Origin: Paracoccus marcusii
GTDB lineage: Bacteria > Pseudomonadota > Alphaproteobacteria > Rhodobacterales > Rhodobacteraceae
Assembly: GCF_028621715.1 (NCBI RefSeq)
Contig: NZ_CP117466.1
Coordinates: 2,182,501-2,246,500 of the forward strand
DNA: 64,000 nt
Direction: 5' to 3'
Shown: positions 19,202-27,813 of the stretch, piece by piece
How the letters are laid out: each line of letters begins with the position of its first letter
Position numbering within the stretch: the first letter of the stretch is position 1
Position numbers and translations under genes: made by a program
The notes under the pieces: generated by a model
Told to the model about the DNA's origin: nothing
Seen by the model: only the letters and a program-made list of their open reading frames with translations
Databases searched by the model: none

Positions 19202-20121
19202 GCCGCCACCCCGGCAGGCGCGCGCTTGACCAGCCCCAGTCTTTCCCGCACAGCCTGCGGGCCGATGATCCGGGCGCCCATGCTTTCAGTGATCGTGACC
19301 GCGCGCTCAACCAGTTGGGCGTTCGTGGCAAGTTGTCCCTTGCCAAGCCACAGGTTGTCCTCCAGCCCCACGCGGATGTTGCCGCCCGCCAGCACAGCGG
19401 CTGCGACATATGGCATCTGGTCGCGCCCGAGGCTGAACGCCGACCAGCACCAGTCCGACGGCACCGCGTTTACCATCGCCAAAAAGGTGTTCAGGTCATT
19501 TGGCGCGCCCCACGGCACGCCCATGCACAGCTGCACCAGCGCCGGGCCGGTCAGCGTGCCTTCCGCGACCAGCTGCTTGGCGAACCACAGGTGACCTGTA
19601 TCAAACGCTTCGATCTCGGGCTTGACGCCCAGGGCGGTCATCATCGCCCCCATCGCCCGCAGCATGCCGGGCGTGTTCGTCATGACGTAATCGGCCTCGG
19701 CAAAGTTCATCGTGCCGCAATCGAGGGTGCAGATCTCGGGCAGGCATTGGGCGATATGGGCCATCCGCTCGGTCGCGCCGATCATGTCGGTGGCCTGCGC
19801 GTTGACGGGAAACGGGGCCTCAGTCGGGCCGAAGACGATATCCCCGCCCATGCCCGCCGTCAGGTTCAGGACAACATCAACGTCCGCGTCGCGGATGCGG
19901 TCGGTGACTTCGCGGTAGAGATCCAGACGACGCGAGGGTGCGCCGGTGTCCGGGTCGCGCACGTGACAATGGACGATCGCCGCACCCGCTCTGGCCGCAG
20001 CGATGGCGCTGTCCGCGATCTGGCGTGGGCTGCGTGGCACATGGGGCGAGCGATCCTGGGTCGCTCCCGATCCGGTCACCGCGCAGGTGATGAAAACGTC
20101 CTTGGTCATGGCAAGCGGCAT
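19198..20121 (-). CDS. BKACE-family beta-keto acid cleavage enzyme (3-dehydrocarnitine:acetyl-CoA type)
   Basis: A 307-residue Zn-dependent TIM-barrel enzyme of the 3-keto-5-aminohexanoate cleavage family. It shows FITCAVTGSG, the metal-binding HCHVRDP, a mid-domain DCGTMNF and VGLEDNLWLGKGQLATNAQLV near the end. BKACEs split a beta-keto acid with acetyl-CoA into acetoacetate and a new acyl-CoA. Fused-frame coupling to the carnitine dehydrogenase-thioesterase makes dehydrocarnitine the expected substrate, giving betainyl-CoA. The ATG at 20121 is chosen because GGAG lies just upstream; the frame is open a further 16 codons. First gene of the leftward carnitine operon. Confidence 0.9.
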   Translation of the reverse strand: MPLAMTKDVFITCAVTGSGATQDRSPHVPRSPRQIADSAIAAARAGAAIVHCHVRDPDTGAPSRRLDLYREVTDRIRDADVDVVLNLTAGMGGDIVFGPTEAPFPVNAQATDMIGATERMAHIAQCLPEICTLDCGTMNFAEADYVMTNTPGMLRAMGAMMTALGVKPEIEAFDTGHLWFAKQLVAEGTLTGPALVQLCMGVPWGAPNDLNTFLAMVNAVPSDWCWSAFSLGRDQMPYVAAAVLAGGNIRVGLEDNLWLGKGQLATNAQLVERAVTITESMGARIIGPQAVRERLGLVKRAPAGVAA

Positions 20122-20220
20122 TGCAGGCTCCTGTTCCGTCGACGCCAAGGCTATGGCTTTCACAGGCACGCGGCATGTCCTATTCTGTCACTGTATTATC
20201 CGGAAACGTCATCATTTGCC

Positions 20221-21171
20221 ATGCGTGTCAGCTTTCTTCTTTTTGACGGTTTTTCCAACATGGTGCTTTCGTGCTTGCTGGAACCTCTGCGCGCTGTCCG
20301 CGATCGGGGACAGGCGGATCTCGGCTGGCAGATCCAGACGGCAGGCGACACGCCGGTGCGATCCTCCAGCGGGTTGCTGGTCACGCCTGACCCGCCGTAT
20401 TCGGGTAGCATTGACGTGCTGATCGTAGTGGCCGGCTATGGCCACCGCGCCCATGCCGAAGGTACAACGCGACGACAGATTAGCGATCTGACACGCCGCA
20501 GCCTGCAGATCATCGGTGCGGATACCGGGCCTTGGATCTTGGCGTCGGCAGGGCTGCTCGATGGTCAGGCGGCGACCCTTCACTGGTCTTTACTTCCCGA
20601 GTTTGCCGAGGCATTTCCCCAAGTTCAGGTGATGCCCATGGGCCACGTAACAACCGGTCGGGTATGGACCTGCGGTGGTGCTTCCGATGCCTTCGCATTG
20701 ATGCTGGCGTTGATCACACAGCGGTTCGGTAAGGCCGAGGCGTTCGTCGCATCGTCGATGTTCATGCACGACCATCAGTCCCCGCGCGGCGATGTGCCCG
20801 ACGACTTGCTGCGTGTGGCGCGCGCCGGTTCAATGCGCCTGCGCAAGGTCATCGACCTTATGGTCGAAACAGTGGACAACCCGGCCTCTCTGTCCTCTCT
20901 GGCAGAGAAGGGGGGCATGTCGGTAAGCAAGCTGGATCGCCTGTTTCGTGCCGATACAGGCATGTCTCCGGGAGCATTTTCCAGGATGCTCAGGCTCGCT
21001 CGGGCCCAGGATCTGGTAAGTGGCACGACGCTTAGTCTGAACGATATTGCCCTACGTTGCGGATATTGCGACGCTGCCGCGTTAAGCAAGTCTTTCCGCA
21101 GGGCCTACGGCCATCCGATCGGCCGGGTTCGTCACAGGCGCACCGGCAATCCCAGTTGTGACTTAAAATAG
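20221..21171 (+). CDS. Second GlxA-type regulator (DJ-1/PfpI plus AraC domains)
   Basis: A 316-residue protein beginning MRVSFLLFDGFSNMVLSCLLEPL. The sensor domain includes GADTGPWILASAGLLDG, and the C-terminal AraC domain includes LSSLAEKGGMSVSKLDRLFR and DIALRCGYCDAAALSKSFRR. It is divergent from the carnitine operon across 99 bases. Together with the regulator at 16754-17743 it brackets that operon, so it could control the operon itself or sense a related compound for the second BKACE module. The long open frame upstream of 20221 is antisense to the BKACE gene and is not part of the protein. Confidence 0.87.
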   Translation: MRVSFLLFDGFSNMVLSCLLEPLRAVRDRGQADLGWQIQTAGDTPVRSSSGLLVTPDPPYSGSIDVLIVVAGYGHRAHAEGTTRRQISDLTRRSLQIIGADTGPWILASAGLLDGQAATLHWSLLPEFAEAFPQVQVMPMGHVTTGRVWTCGGASDAFALMLALITQRFGKAEAFVASSMFMHDHQSPRGDVPDDLLRVARAGSMRLRKVIDLMVETVDNPASLSSLAEKGGMSVSKLDRLFRADTGMSPGAFSRMLRLARAQDLVSGTTLSLNDIALRCGYCDAAALSKSFRRAYGHPIGRVRHRRTGNPSCDLK

Positions 21172-21251
21172 TCCCGTCAGATACGGCCTAGCGTAGGTTA
21201 TGGTCAGTGACCGAAAAGCTGAATCTGTCATTATAATTGGAGGGAACTGCA

Positions 21252-21291
21252 AGTAGAGCGGCGAACGCTTCATAGCGTTTGCCGCTCTACT
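21252..21291. terminator. Long hairpin between convergent genes
   Basis: An 18-bp stem, 21252-21269 against 21274-21291, with one G-T wobble and a TCAT loop (left arm starts AGTAGAGCGGC). It sits between the stop of the GlxA-type regulator and the stop of the second BKACE, so it can act for both strands. No T-run. Confidence 0.65.
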
Positions 21292-21384
21292 GTTATGTAG
21301 ACCGCCTAGAGTTTCAATCTGGCATAGAATGCCGGCTCTCACGCGGTCATTCATCGCGGTCAGAAGGCTCCGGTGCAATACTTG

Positions 21385-22317
21385 CTAAAACCCTACGGCA
21401 TCAGCTCCTTTGAGTGAGAGCATCTGGCGCGCCTCGCTCGGTGTCGCGATCTCATGTCCCAAACCCTCGATAATCTGGCGAACAGCTCTGACTTGCTGTG
21501 CGTTGCTCTCCGCCAGTTTTCCGGGTCCGGCCCAAAGTGAGTCTTCAAGTCCAACACGCACGTGTCCACCCAATGCCGCGGCGATGGCAGCAATAGACAG
21601 CTGGTTCTTGCCGGCCCCCAAGACCGACCAGCGGTACTGGTCCCCGAACAGGCGGTCCGCCGTGCGCTTCATGTGCATCACGTCGTCGTAGTGCGCACCG
21701 ATCCCCCCCATCAGGCCGAAAACCGTCTGGATGAACAGCGGACCCTTTACCAACCCGGCATCATGAAAGTGCTTGAGATTGTACAGATGTGCTGTGTCAT
21801 AGCACTCGAACTCGAAGCGCGTGCCCTTTGGTGACAGCGTCCCGAGGATGTATTCGATATCCTCAAAAGTATTGCGGAACAGGATCCCCTTATTGCCTAG
21901 ATAATCCCGTTCCCATTGATGCTTCAACTGGGCATTAAACCGTCCCAGCATGGGAAACAGGCCGAAGTTCATGGAGCCCATGTTCAGGGATGCCAGTTCA
22001 GGCTGCCAAGACTCGGCCGGACGGACACGTTCTTGGATAGACATCGTCGGTGCACCGCCTGTAGTAATGTTGACCACGCAGTCCGACCGTTGCTTGATCA
22101 CCTGCAGAAAAGGCGCAAAGGCCTCAGGTGTTTGGTCGGGGCGGCCGTCCTGAGGATCGCGGGCATGCAGGTGAACGATGGAGGCCCCGGCTTCGGCCGC
22201 TCCGATCGCGGCATCGGCGATCTCTGAGGCCGTGACCGGCAGGTAAGGCGACATCGATGGTGTATGGATCGCACCAGTTACGGCGCAAGTAATGATGACT
22301 TTACGATTCGTGGCCAT
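21385..22317 (-). CDS. Second BKACE-family beta-keto acid cleavage enzyme
   Basis: A 310-residue paralogue of the 19198-20121 enzyme with clearly different sequence: VIITCAVTGAIHTPSMSPYL, metal-binding HLHARDP, NMGSMNFGLFP, YDTAHLYNLKHF and VGLEDSLWAGPGKLAESNAQQV. Family chemistry is beta-keto acid plus acetyl-CoA to acetoacetate plus acyl-CoA. The residues after NMGSMNF, which help select the substrate side chain, differ from the carnitine-type enzyme, so another substrate is expected. It is one base downstream of the dehydrogenase at 22319-23233, which should supply its beta-keto acid. Confidence 0.88.
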   Translation of the reverse strand: MATNRKVIITCAVTGAIHTPSMSPYLPVTASEIADAAIGAAEAGASIVHLHARDPQDGRPDQTPEAFAPFLQVIKQRSDCVVNITTGGAPTMSIQERVRPAESWQPELASLNMGSMNFGLFPMLGRFNAQLKHQWERDYLGNKGILFRNTFEDIEYILGTLSPKGTRFEFECYDTAHLYNLKHFHDAGLVKGPLFIQTVFGLMGGIGAHYDDVMHMKRTADRLFGDQYRWSVLGAGKNQLSIAAIAAALGGHVRVGLEDSLWAGPGKLAESNAQQVRAVRQIIEGLGHEIATPSEARQMLSLKGADAVGF

Positions 22318-22318
22318 G

Positions 22319-23233
22319 TCAGATGGTTCCTTGCTGGTCTGAAGTCAGAAAGTGAGACAGTGCCGCCAGACGCGCATCACGGTGTTGGCTGAGTGCTGGC
22401 ACTTGGTCCGGCGCAGGCATGACCGCAGCCAGATCCTGGCCGATCAGACCGGAAAAAGCCTCGCCGCGTGCAGCCCCATTACTGAGGCGTGCCATGGTCG
22501 GACCATAGCGGTCCAAGTAATCGGCGATGCCTCCCGGCGCGTTCAGGTTGATAGTGGCCAGCGGACCCAACAACGCCCAGCGCCGCCCAAGGCCGTGAGC
22601 GATCGTGTCATCCAGACCTTGCGGCGTGACTATCCCCTGCGCCACTAGCGACAGCGCCTCGGCCAACAGGACGGCCTGCAAGCGGTTCAGGACAAACCCA
22701 TCGATCTCGCGCGCCAGCCGCACGGGAACCTGCCCGACATCGCGCATCAGGGCCTCGGCCCGGTCCATGACAACCAGCGCAGTGTCGGGCGATGGGCACA
22801 ATTCAACAACGGGAATGACATGGGGCGGGTTAACAGGATGGGCCACAAGGATTCGACCGCGGCCCGGCAGATCGGCCCCGAATTGCGATGCGACGATCGC
22901 TGAGCTGGACGAGGCCAAGATCGTTTCAGGCGCGGCAAGCCGGTCTAGATCCGCATAGATCTGCCGCTTGATGTTCAAGCGCTCCGGGCCGCTTTCCTGT
23001 ACCCATTCCGCGCCGTCCAAGGCTGTGGCCATATCCGCTGCGACCGTTACATGCGACAGGACCAACGGGTCCTGGCCGACCTCTTTGCAAGCGGCATGCA
23101 ATGCTGCAGGAGCTGCCGCGATAACTGCCGGATCTGCATCCCAAATGCGGACGTTTAGGCCCGCGCGGGCAAATACAATGGCCCAGGCCCGACCGATCAG
23201 GCCGCAGCCGATAATGGCTACAGTACGTGTCAT
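22319..23233 (-). CDS. 3-hydroxyacyl-CoA dehydrogenase-family hydroxyacid dehydrogenase
   Basis: A 304-residue NAD-dependent enzyme with GxGxxG as IIGCGLIGRAWA, a catalytic-region SSSSAIVASQF and AHPVNPPHVIPVVELCPS, where the active-site His is in AHP. Single-domain members of this size include L-gulonate 3-dehydrogenase (lambda-crystallin type) and carnitine dehydrogenase. They oxidise a 3-hydroxy acid, not a CoA ester. Placed directly before a BKACE, it should make the beta-keto acid for cleavage. The ATG at 23233 follows GGGAGGAG. Confidence 0.85.
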   Translation of the reverse strand: MTRTVAIIGCGLIGRAWAIVFARAGLNVRIWDADPAVIAAAPAALHAACKEVGQDPLVLSHVTVAADMATALDGAEWVQESGPERLNIKRQIYADLDRLAAPETILASSSSAIVASQFGADLPGRGRILVAHPVNPPHVIPVVELCPSPDTALVVMDRAEALMRDVGQVPVRLAREIDGFVLNRLQAVLLAEALSLVAQGIVTPQGLDDTIAHGLGRRWALLGPLATINLNAPGGIADYLDRYGPTMARLSNGAARGEAFSGLIGQDLAAVMPAPDQVPALSQHRDARLAALSHFLTSDQQGTI

Positions 23234-23284
23234 GGTAACAGGTCTCCTCCCTGCATGTCGTGATTGTGGCACAGCCCCAACTGT

Positions 23285-24010
23285 TCAAGGCGCTTGGGAC
23301 GCCATTCGGTTCTGCGGAACGAGGGCTTGCCCCAGATCCGCGGCCGCGTCCGAGATGTCGCGGACGATTGCTGCCTGCAGCGCCTCTGCATTACGGTCGC
23401 GCAGCGCCTGAACGGCGGCATGGTGACTGTCCATTGAGCGTTCGAAATGAAATGGCGCGGTAACAGCCAGCCGGATCAGCGGGCCGACGCGCAGCCACAT
23501 GCCCTCGATAACGCTCATCAGGACGGGACGGTTGGCAGCGCGATAGATCAGCGAGTGAAACCGCCAGTTGCTTTCCAAATACATGTCCGCGTCGCCCATA
23601 TCGGCCGCCCGCTGCATGATCGAGCAAGCATTGAAGATTAGCCGCATCTGGGGGGGGCCGATGGCGTGGATGGCCTGCGCTGCGGCAAACCCCTCCAGCT
23701 TGATGCGCACGTCCCGGATATCGGCTAGCTCGGTATCGGACAGGACAGGTACGCGTAGCACGCGATTTCCACCAAACACCTCTAGGCCGCCATCGCTTTC
23801 TAACTGACGCAAGGCCTCTCGGATGGGGGTCACGCTGGTGCCGAGAACGGCGGCCGCACGGCGAAGGCTGATCTCCTGACCGGGTCGGAAATAACCGCTG
23901 ATGATGGCATCCCGCAGTCGATGATAGACCTGCGCCTGTGCTGTGGCACCTTCGGCCAGTGTCAACGGGCCAAGCCGCGACCAGCCATCTTGCACGTGGA
24001 TCAGATCCAT
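23285..24010 (-). CDS. GntR-family regulator, FCD type
   Basis: About 241 residues with a winged helix (VYHRLRDAIISGYFRPGQ, LRRAAAVLGTSVTPIREALRQLE) and a helical FCD effector domain (VRIKLEGFAAAQAI, ESNWRFHSLIYRAA, MDSHHAAVQALRDRN). The ATG at 24010, after AGGAAGG, is preferred over the longer frame. It heads the leftward dehydrogenase-BKACE genes and is divergent from the TRAP operon, so it is the likely local repressor of both. Confidence 0.88.
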   Translation of the reverse strand: MDLIHVQDGWSRLGPLTLAEGATAQAQVYHRLRDAIISGYFRPGQEISLRRAAAVLGTSVTPIREALRQLESDGGLEVFGGNRVLRVPVLSDTELADIRDVRIKLEGFAAAQAIHAIGPPQMRLIFNACSIMQRAADMGDADMYLESNWRFHSLIYRAANRPVLMSVIEGMWLRVGPLIRLAVTAPFHFERSMDSHHAAVQALRDRNAEALQAAIVRDISDAAADLGQALVPQNRMASQAP

Positions 24011-24053
24011 TCGAAACCTTCCTAACCGAGACCTCGGATTACAATGACGGTGC

Positions 24054-24065
24054 GCTATCGATAGC
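24054..24065. promoter_or_regulatory. Candidate operator palindrome
   Basis: GCTATCGATAGC is a perfect 12-bp palindrome, 44 bp upstream of the gntR start and about 134 bp before the divergent dctP start. Its position suits an operator for the GntR protein; binding is inference. Confidence 0.35.
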
Positions 24066-24198
24066 CAAATGTCCAGATATCCGCAAAAATTTAGCAGTTG
24101 ACCAGACTTGATCATGATTGCTAGGCTAAAGTGAGATCACAGTTATGCGGCCGAAGGAGATGGTCGCAAGTCTGCGACAGGATTGGGAGGTCCAAAAC

Positions 24199-25185
24199 AT
24201 GCAAGCTTTCACACTCGCTGGCACAACAGCGTTAGTCGCTCTTCTGGGATCAACGGCACTGGCGCAAGAGACCCGGACATTCGATGTCAGCCTGCCGCTC
24301 GGCGCAGAGTCACATCACGCCGTGGGCGTGCTGAAGTTCGGCGAGGAACTTGCGCGGCTGTCAGAGGGTCGCCTAACGATCCGCCCCCACTACGACAATG
24401 CACTGGGTGCCGAACGTGAAGTGGTAGAGGGCATGGGTCTTGGCCTGATCGATATGGGGATTACCTCAACCGGGCCGATGGGAGGCTTTGCAGAACCGTT
24501 TTTACTGTTTGATCTGCCTTATATTTTTCGCGATCATGCACATGCTCACGGGTTTTTGGACAGCGCGTCGGGGGACGAACTGGCGCAGGCCTTGCAGGAC
24601 GCCGCCGGCGTCAAGATCTTGGGTTGGATGGAAAACGGATTTCGTTACGAGACGAACAGTGTTCGCCCCATCAACGCGATCTCCGATCTGCGAGGCATAA
24701 AGCACCGTACTCAGGAAAGCAGCGTTCAGGTTGATACCTGGACTGCATTGGGAACGGACGCGGCGCCCATGGCATGGACCGAGGTTTTTACCGCGCTGCA
24801 ACAGGGCGTCATGGAAAGCCAGGAAAACCCCATCCCCACCATCTATGACGTAAAGTTCCAGGACGTTCAGGACTATCTGGCGATGACCCAGCACGTCTAC
24901 TCGCCCGCACCGCTGATGATCGGGGCGCAGCTGTTCGACAGCCTGTCCCCCGAGGATCAGGCCATCGTGCAGGAGGCTGCCGATCTGGCGACCCCGGTCC
25001 AGCGCCAGGCGTCGCAGGAATTCGAGACGCGGCTCTTGGGCGAACTGGAAGCTGCGGGAATGGAGATCACCGAGCCCGATTTGGGGCCGTTCCGCGAAGC
25101 AGTTCAGCCGGTAATCGATAAATGGAAAGATTCAGTCGGTGCGGATCTGGTTGATACCGCAATGAACTTTCAGCCTGAGAGCTAG
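24199..25185 (+). CDS. dctP: TRAP substrate-binding protein DctP (second transporter)
   Basis: A 328-residue periplasmic protein with signal MQAFTLAGTTALVALLGSTALA-QE. DctP features are HHAVGVLKFGEELARLSEGR, the hinge WMENGFRYETNSVRPI and DLRGIKHRTQESSVQVDTW, near the carboxylate-binding Arg. It is distinct in sequence from the 11047-12033 protein. Start at the ATG after GGGAGG. It begins the rightward operon that ends with two SDRs and an HpsN-like dehydrogenase. The ligand should be an organic acid or sulfonate, but it is not determined. Confidence 0.9.
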   Translation: MQAFTLAGTTALVALLGSTALAQETRTFDVSLPLGAESHHAVGVLKFGEELARLSEGRLTIRPHYDNALGAEREVVEGMGLGLIDMGITSTGPMGGFAEPFLLFDLPYIFRDHAHAHGFLDSASGDELAQALQDAAGVKILGWMENGFRYETNSVRPINAISDLRGIKHRTQESSVQVDTWTALGTDAAPMAWTEVFTALQQGVMESQENPIPTIYDVKFQDVQDYLAMTQHVYSPAPLMIGAQLFDSLSPEDQAIVQEAADLATPVQRQASQEFETRLLGELEAAGMEITEPDLGPFREAVQPVIDKWKDSVGADLVDTAMNFQPES

Positions 25186-25263
25186 GACAAGATTTAGGGG
25201 GGCATGGCCCCCCTGATGACATTAAGAACTGCGTTCCACAAACAAGAGATCAGGAGGTCGCGG

Positions 25264-25761
25264 ATGCATGATGCATTGCGCATAGTCGTCCGCGCCGTGG
25301 ACGGCGTTAACTGGCTTGTCGGCTGGCTGCTGGCGGCATTGTTGCTAGTCATGTCGGTCCTGATCAGCTGGCAGGTCTTTGCCCGTTACGTGATGGGCAG
25401 CTCGCTCAGCTTTTCCGAGGAGGTGTCGCGGTTCTCGATGGTCTGGATGGCCATGCTGGGGGCGGCGTATGCCTATCGATACGGTTCGCTGATCGCGGTA
25501 GACCTGCTGACGATGCTGTCGGGGCCAAAGATCAGTCGCACCCTGCGCCTCACCGTTGCCGCGGCGTCCTGCCTATTCGCCTTTGTCTTGCTGACGCAGG
25601 GCTGGGCGCTGACCGAACGCGTGGCCAGCCAGACGGCCCCCAGCACCCGCGTGTCGATGGCATGGTTATACGGCTCCATGCCGGCAGGGGCTGCGCTGAT
25701 CTTTTTGAACGCCATCGCCATCATCGCGCAGGACTTTGTCGACGAAAGGAAAGCGGCATGA
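25264..25761 (+). CDS. dctQ: TRAP small permease DctQ
   Basis: A 165-residue membrane protein with four helices (LVGWLLAALLLVMSVLISWQ, FSMVWMAMLGAAYAYRYG, LTVAAASCLFAFVLLTQG, GAALIFLNAIAIIAQ) and the DctQ motif SFSEEVSRFSMVW. AGGAGG precedes the ATG at 25264. Its TGA overlaps the dctM ATG. Confidence 0.9.
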   Translation: MHDALRIVVRAVDGVNWLVGWLLAALLLVMSVLISWQVFARYVMGSSLSFSEEVSRFSMVWMAMLGAAYAYRYGSLIAVDLLTMLSGPKISRTLRLTVAAASCLFAFVLLTQGWALTERVASQTAPSTRVSMAWLYGSMPAGAALIFLNAIAIIAQDFVDERKAA

Positions 25762-27026
25762 TTTCCCTGCTATTCGGGCTTTTGCTGCTGCTGTTGATCG
25801 TCGGCGTCCCGGTGACCTTTGCCTTGGGCCTGGCTGCGACAGTGACCATCTGGCAAGGCGATATCATGCCCCTTCTGATCGTCCCGCAAGAGATGATCCG
25901 TTCGATCAATTCCTTTCCGCTGCTGGCGATTCCGTTCTTCATTCTGGCAGGAAACCTGATGCAGGCGGGGGGCATCTCGCGCCGGCTTGTGGACTTTTCG
26001 AAGACGCTGGTGGGCAGCACCACGGGCGGTCTTGCGATGGTTGCCATCGTCACATCGGCTTTCTTCGCCGCCATTTCCGGGTCGGGGGCGGCCACAACTG
26101 CCGCGGTGGGCGCGATCCTGATCCCTGCAATGGTCGCCCATGGCTACAGTGCCTCCTATGCCGCGGCCAACCAGGCGGCGGCGGGGGCGTTGGGAATCAT
26201 TATTCCGCCTAGCATCCCGCTGATCCTCTATGCGATTTCAGCCAATCAATCCGTGGGAGACATGTTCCTGGCCGGGTTTCTACCGGGATTTGTCGTGGTT
26301 ATCTCTCTGCTGATCTATGCATGGATCCATGCCCGCAACCTGCAGACCCTGCCAGAGGAGCCAGCAAGCGCTGCCAAGATCCTTAAGGCTGGACGTTCGG
26401 CCATCCTGGCATTGCTGATGCCGGCGCTGATCCTGGGCGGCATCTATGGTGGCGTCGTCACCCCGACCGAGGCTGCGGTCGTTGCTGTGGTCTATTCGGT
26501 GGTCGTGGGGGGGCTGATCTATCGCGAACTGCCACTCCGACAGATCCCGGCCATTCTGCGCGACAGTGCCGTGACGTCGGCGGTGATCCTGTCGATCATC
26601 GCCACCGCTGGCCTCTATGGTCGCATCATCCTGTCGTTGCAGGTGCCGACCGTCATCTCGGACTTTGTCGTGGGTGCCATCCAAAGTCCGTGGCTGTTCA
26701 TCATCCTAGTCAACATTCTGCTTCTGTTCGTGGGCATGTTCCTCGAGGCGGCGGCGGCTATCCTGATCTTCACGCCGATCCTTTTGCCCATCGCGCTGAC
26801 CTTCGGGTTTCACCCGGTGCATTTCGGCGCGATCATGATCGTCAATCTTGCAATGGGCATGTTCACGCCGCCGGTTGGCCTTAACCTGTTTATTGCCTCG
26901 CATATCGCAAAAACCAGTATCCCGCGCATTTCACGGGCGGTCGTACCCTTCGTGGTGATCCTGCTGATCGACCTTCTGATTATCAGCTTCATCCCGTGGC
27001 TGTCGCTAGTGTTCGTGGGGCCTTGA
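25758..27026 (+). CDS. dctM: TRAP large permease DctM
   Basis: A 422-residue transporter subunit with about 12 hydrophobic segments and DctM motifs IPFFILAGNLMQAGGIS, FFAAISGSGAATTAAVG, IIPPSIPLILYAISAN and NLAMGMFTPPVGLNLF. It forms the Na+-coupled channel with DctQ. Start at 25758 by ATGA coupling to dctQ; an SDR gene follows after 10 bases. Confidence 0.92.
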   Translation: MISLLFGLLLLLLIVGVPVTFALGLAATVTIWQGDIMPLLIVPQEMIRSINSFPLLAIPFFILAGNLMQAGGISRRLVDFSKTLVGSTTGGLAMVAIVTSAFFAAISGSGAATTAAVGAILIPAMVAHGYSASYAAANQAAAGALGIIIPPSIPLILYAISANQSVGDMFLAGFLPGFVVVISLLIYAWIHARNLQTLPEEPASAAKILKAGRSAILALLMPALILGGIYGGVVTPTEAAVVAVVYSVVVGGLIYRELPLRQIPAILRDSAVTSAVILSIIATAGLYGRIILSLQVPTVISDFVVGAIQSPWLFIILVNILLLFVGMFLEAAAAILIFTPILLPIALTFGFHPVHFGAIMIVNLAMGMFTPPVGLNLFIASHIAKTSIPRISRAVVPFVVILLIDLLIISFIPWLSLVFVGP

Positions 27027-27036
27027 GGAAAATCAA

Positions 27037-27804
27037 ATGGACCTTTCACTGAAAGACGCACGCGTCGTCGTGACCGCAGGCGGGGGCGGCATCGGTCGCG
27101 CAATTGTCGAGGCCTTTCTCGCAGAGGGGGCGCGGGTCGCCACTTGCGATATCGACCGGACGGGTCTGGGTACATTGCCAGATACAGTGTTTTGTCGCTC
27201 CGTAGATGTGAGCGACGCGTCGGCATTGTCCGCATTTGTCGATGACGCAGTTCAGGCCTTGGGCGGGCTGGACTGCTTGGTCAACAATGCCGGGATAGCC
27301 GGTCCCACCGGCCGGATCGAGGATCTGGCGCTGGAGGACATCCAGCAATGCATGACGATCTGCCTGACCAGCCAGTTCGTGACGATAGGTCGTGCAATTC
27401 CCTATCTGCGTCAAAGCGGAAATCCGTCCATCGTGAATATGTCGTCGCTGGCGGGCCGCTTGGGGTTCCGGCTGCGCAGCCCTTACGCAGCCGCAAAATG
27501 GGGCGTCATAGGTTTGACCAAGTCGATGGCGATCGAGCTGGGGGATGACGGCATCCGTGTGAACGCCGTTCTGCCGGGCCTAGTCGCCGGGGATCGGCAG
27601 CGCCGCGTGCTGCAGGCCCGTGCTGATGCGCAGGGCATCCCCTTTGCCGAGGCAGAGCGGGACGCCTTCGCGCGTACCTCGATCAAGGACTATGTCACCG
27701 CGCAGCAGATCGCCGATCAGATCCTGTATTTGGCCAGTCCTCGCGGACGCACGATCTCGGGGCAGGCAATCTCGGTCTGCGGCGATACCGGAATGTTGGG
27801 ATAA
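27037..27804 (+). CDS. SDR dehydrogenase
   Basis: A 255-residue classical SDR. The cofactor loop TAGGGGIGRAI replaces the common TGxxxGIG Thr-Gly by Thr-Ala. NNAG is present, as are the Ser in NMSSLAG, YAAAK for the YxxxK pair and a C-terminal SGQAISVCGDTGML. Probably NAD-dependent, since CDID ends the second strand. Third of the rightward TRAP operon, 10 bases before the HpsN-like gene's start region. A role in oxidising or epimerising the imported hydroxy compound is inferred. Confidence 0.85.
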   Translation: MDLSLKDARVVVTAGGGGIGRAIVEAFLAEGARVATCDIDRTGLGTLPDTVFCRSVDVSDASALSAFVDDAVQALGGLDCLVNNAGIAGPTGRIEDLALEDIQQCMTICLTSQFVTIGRAIPYLRQSGNPSIVNMSSLAGRLGFRLRSPYAAAKWGVIGLTKSMAIELGDDGIRVNAVLPGLVAGDRQRRVLQARADAQGIPFAEAERDAFARTSIKDYVTAQQIADQILYLASPRGRTISGQAISVCGDTGMLG

Positions 27805-27813
27805 GGACACGTC

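Noticed and set aside
19315..20220. Long N-terminal extension of the GlxA-type regulator at 20221
   Set aside because: It is antisense to the BKACE gene, has shadow-type composition, and the family start MRVSFLLFDGF lies at 20221.
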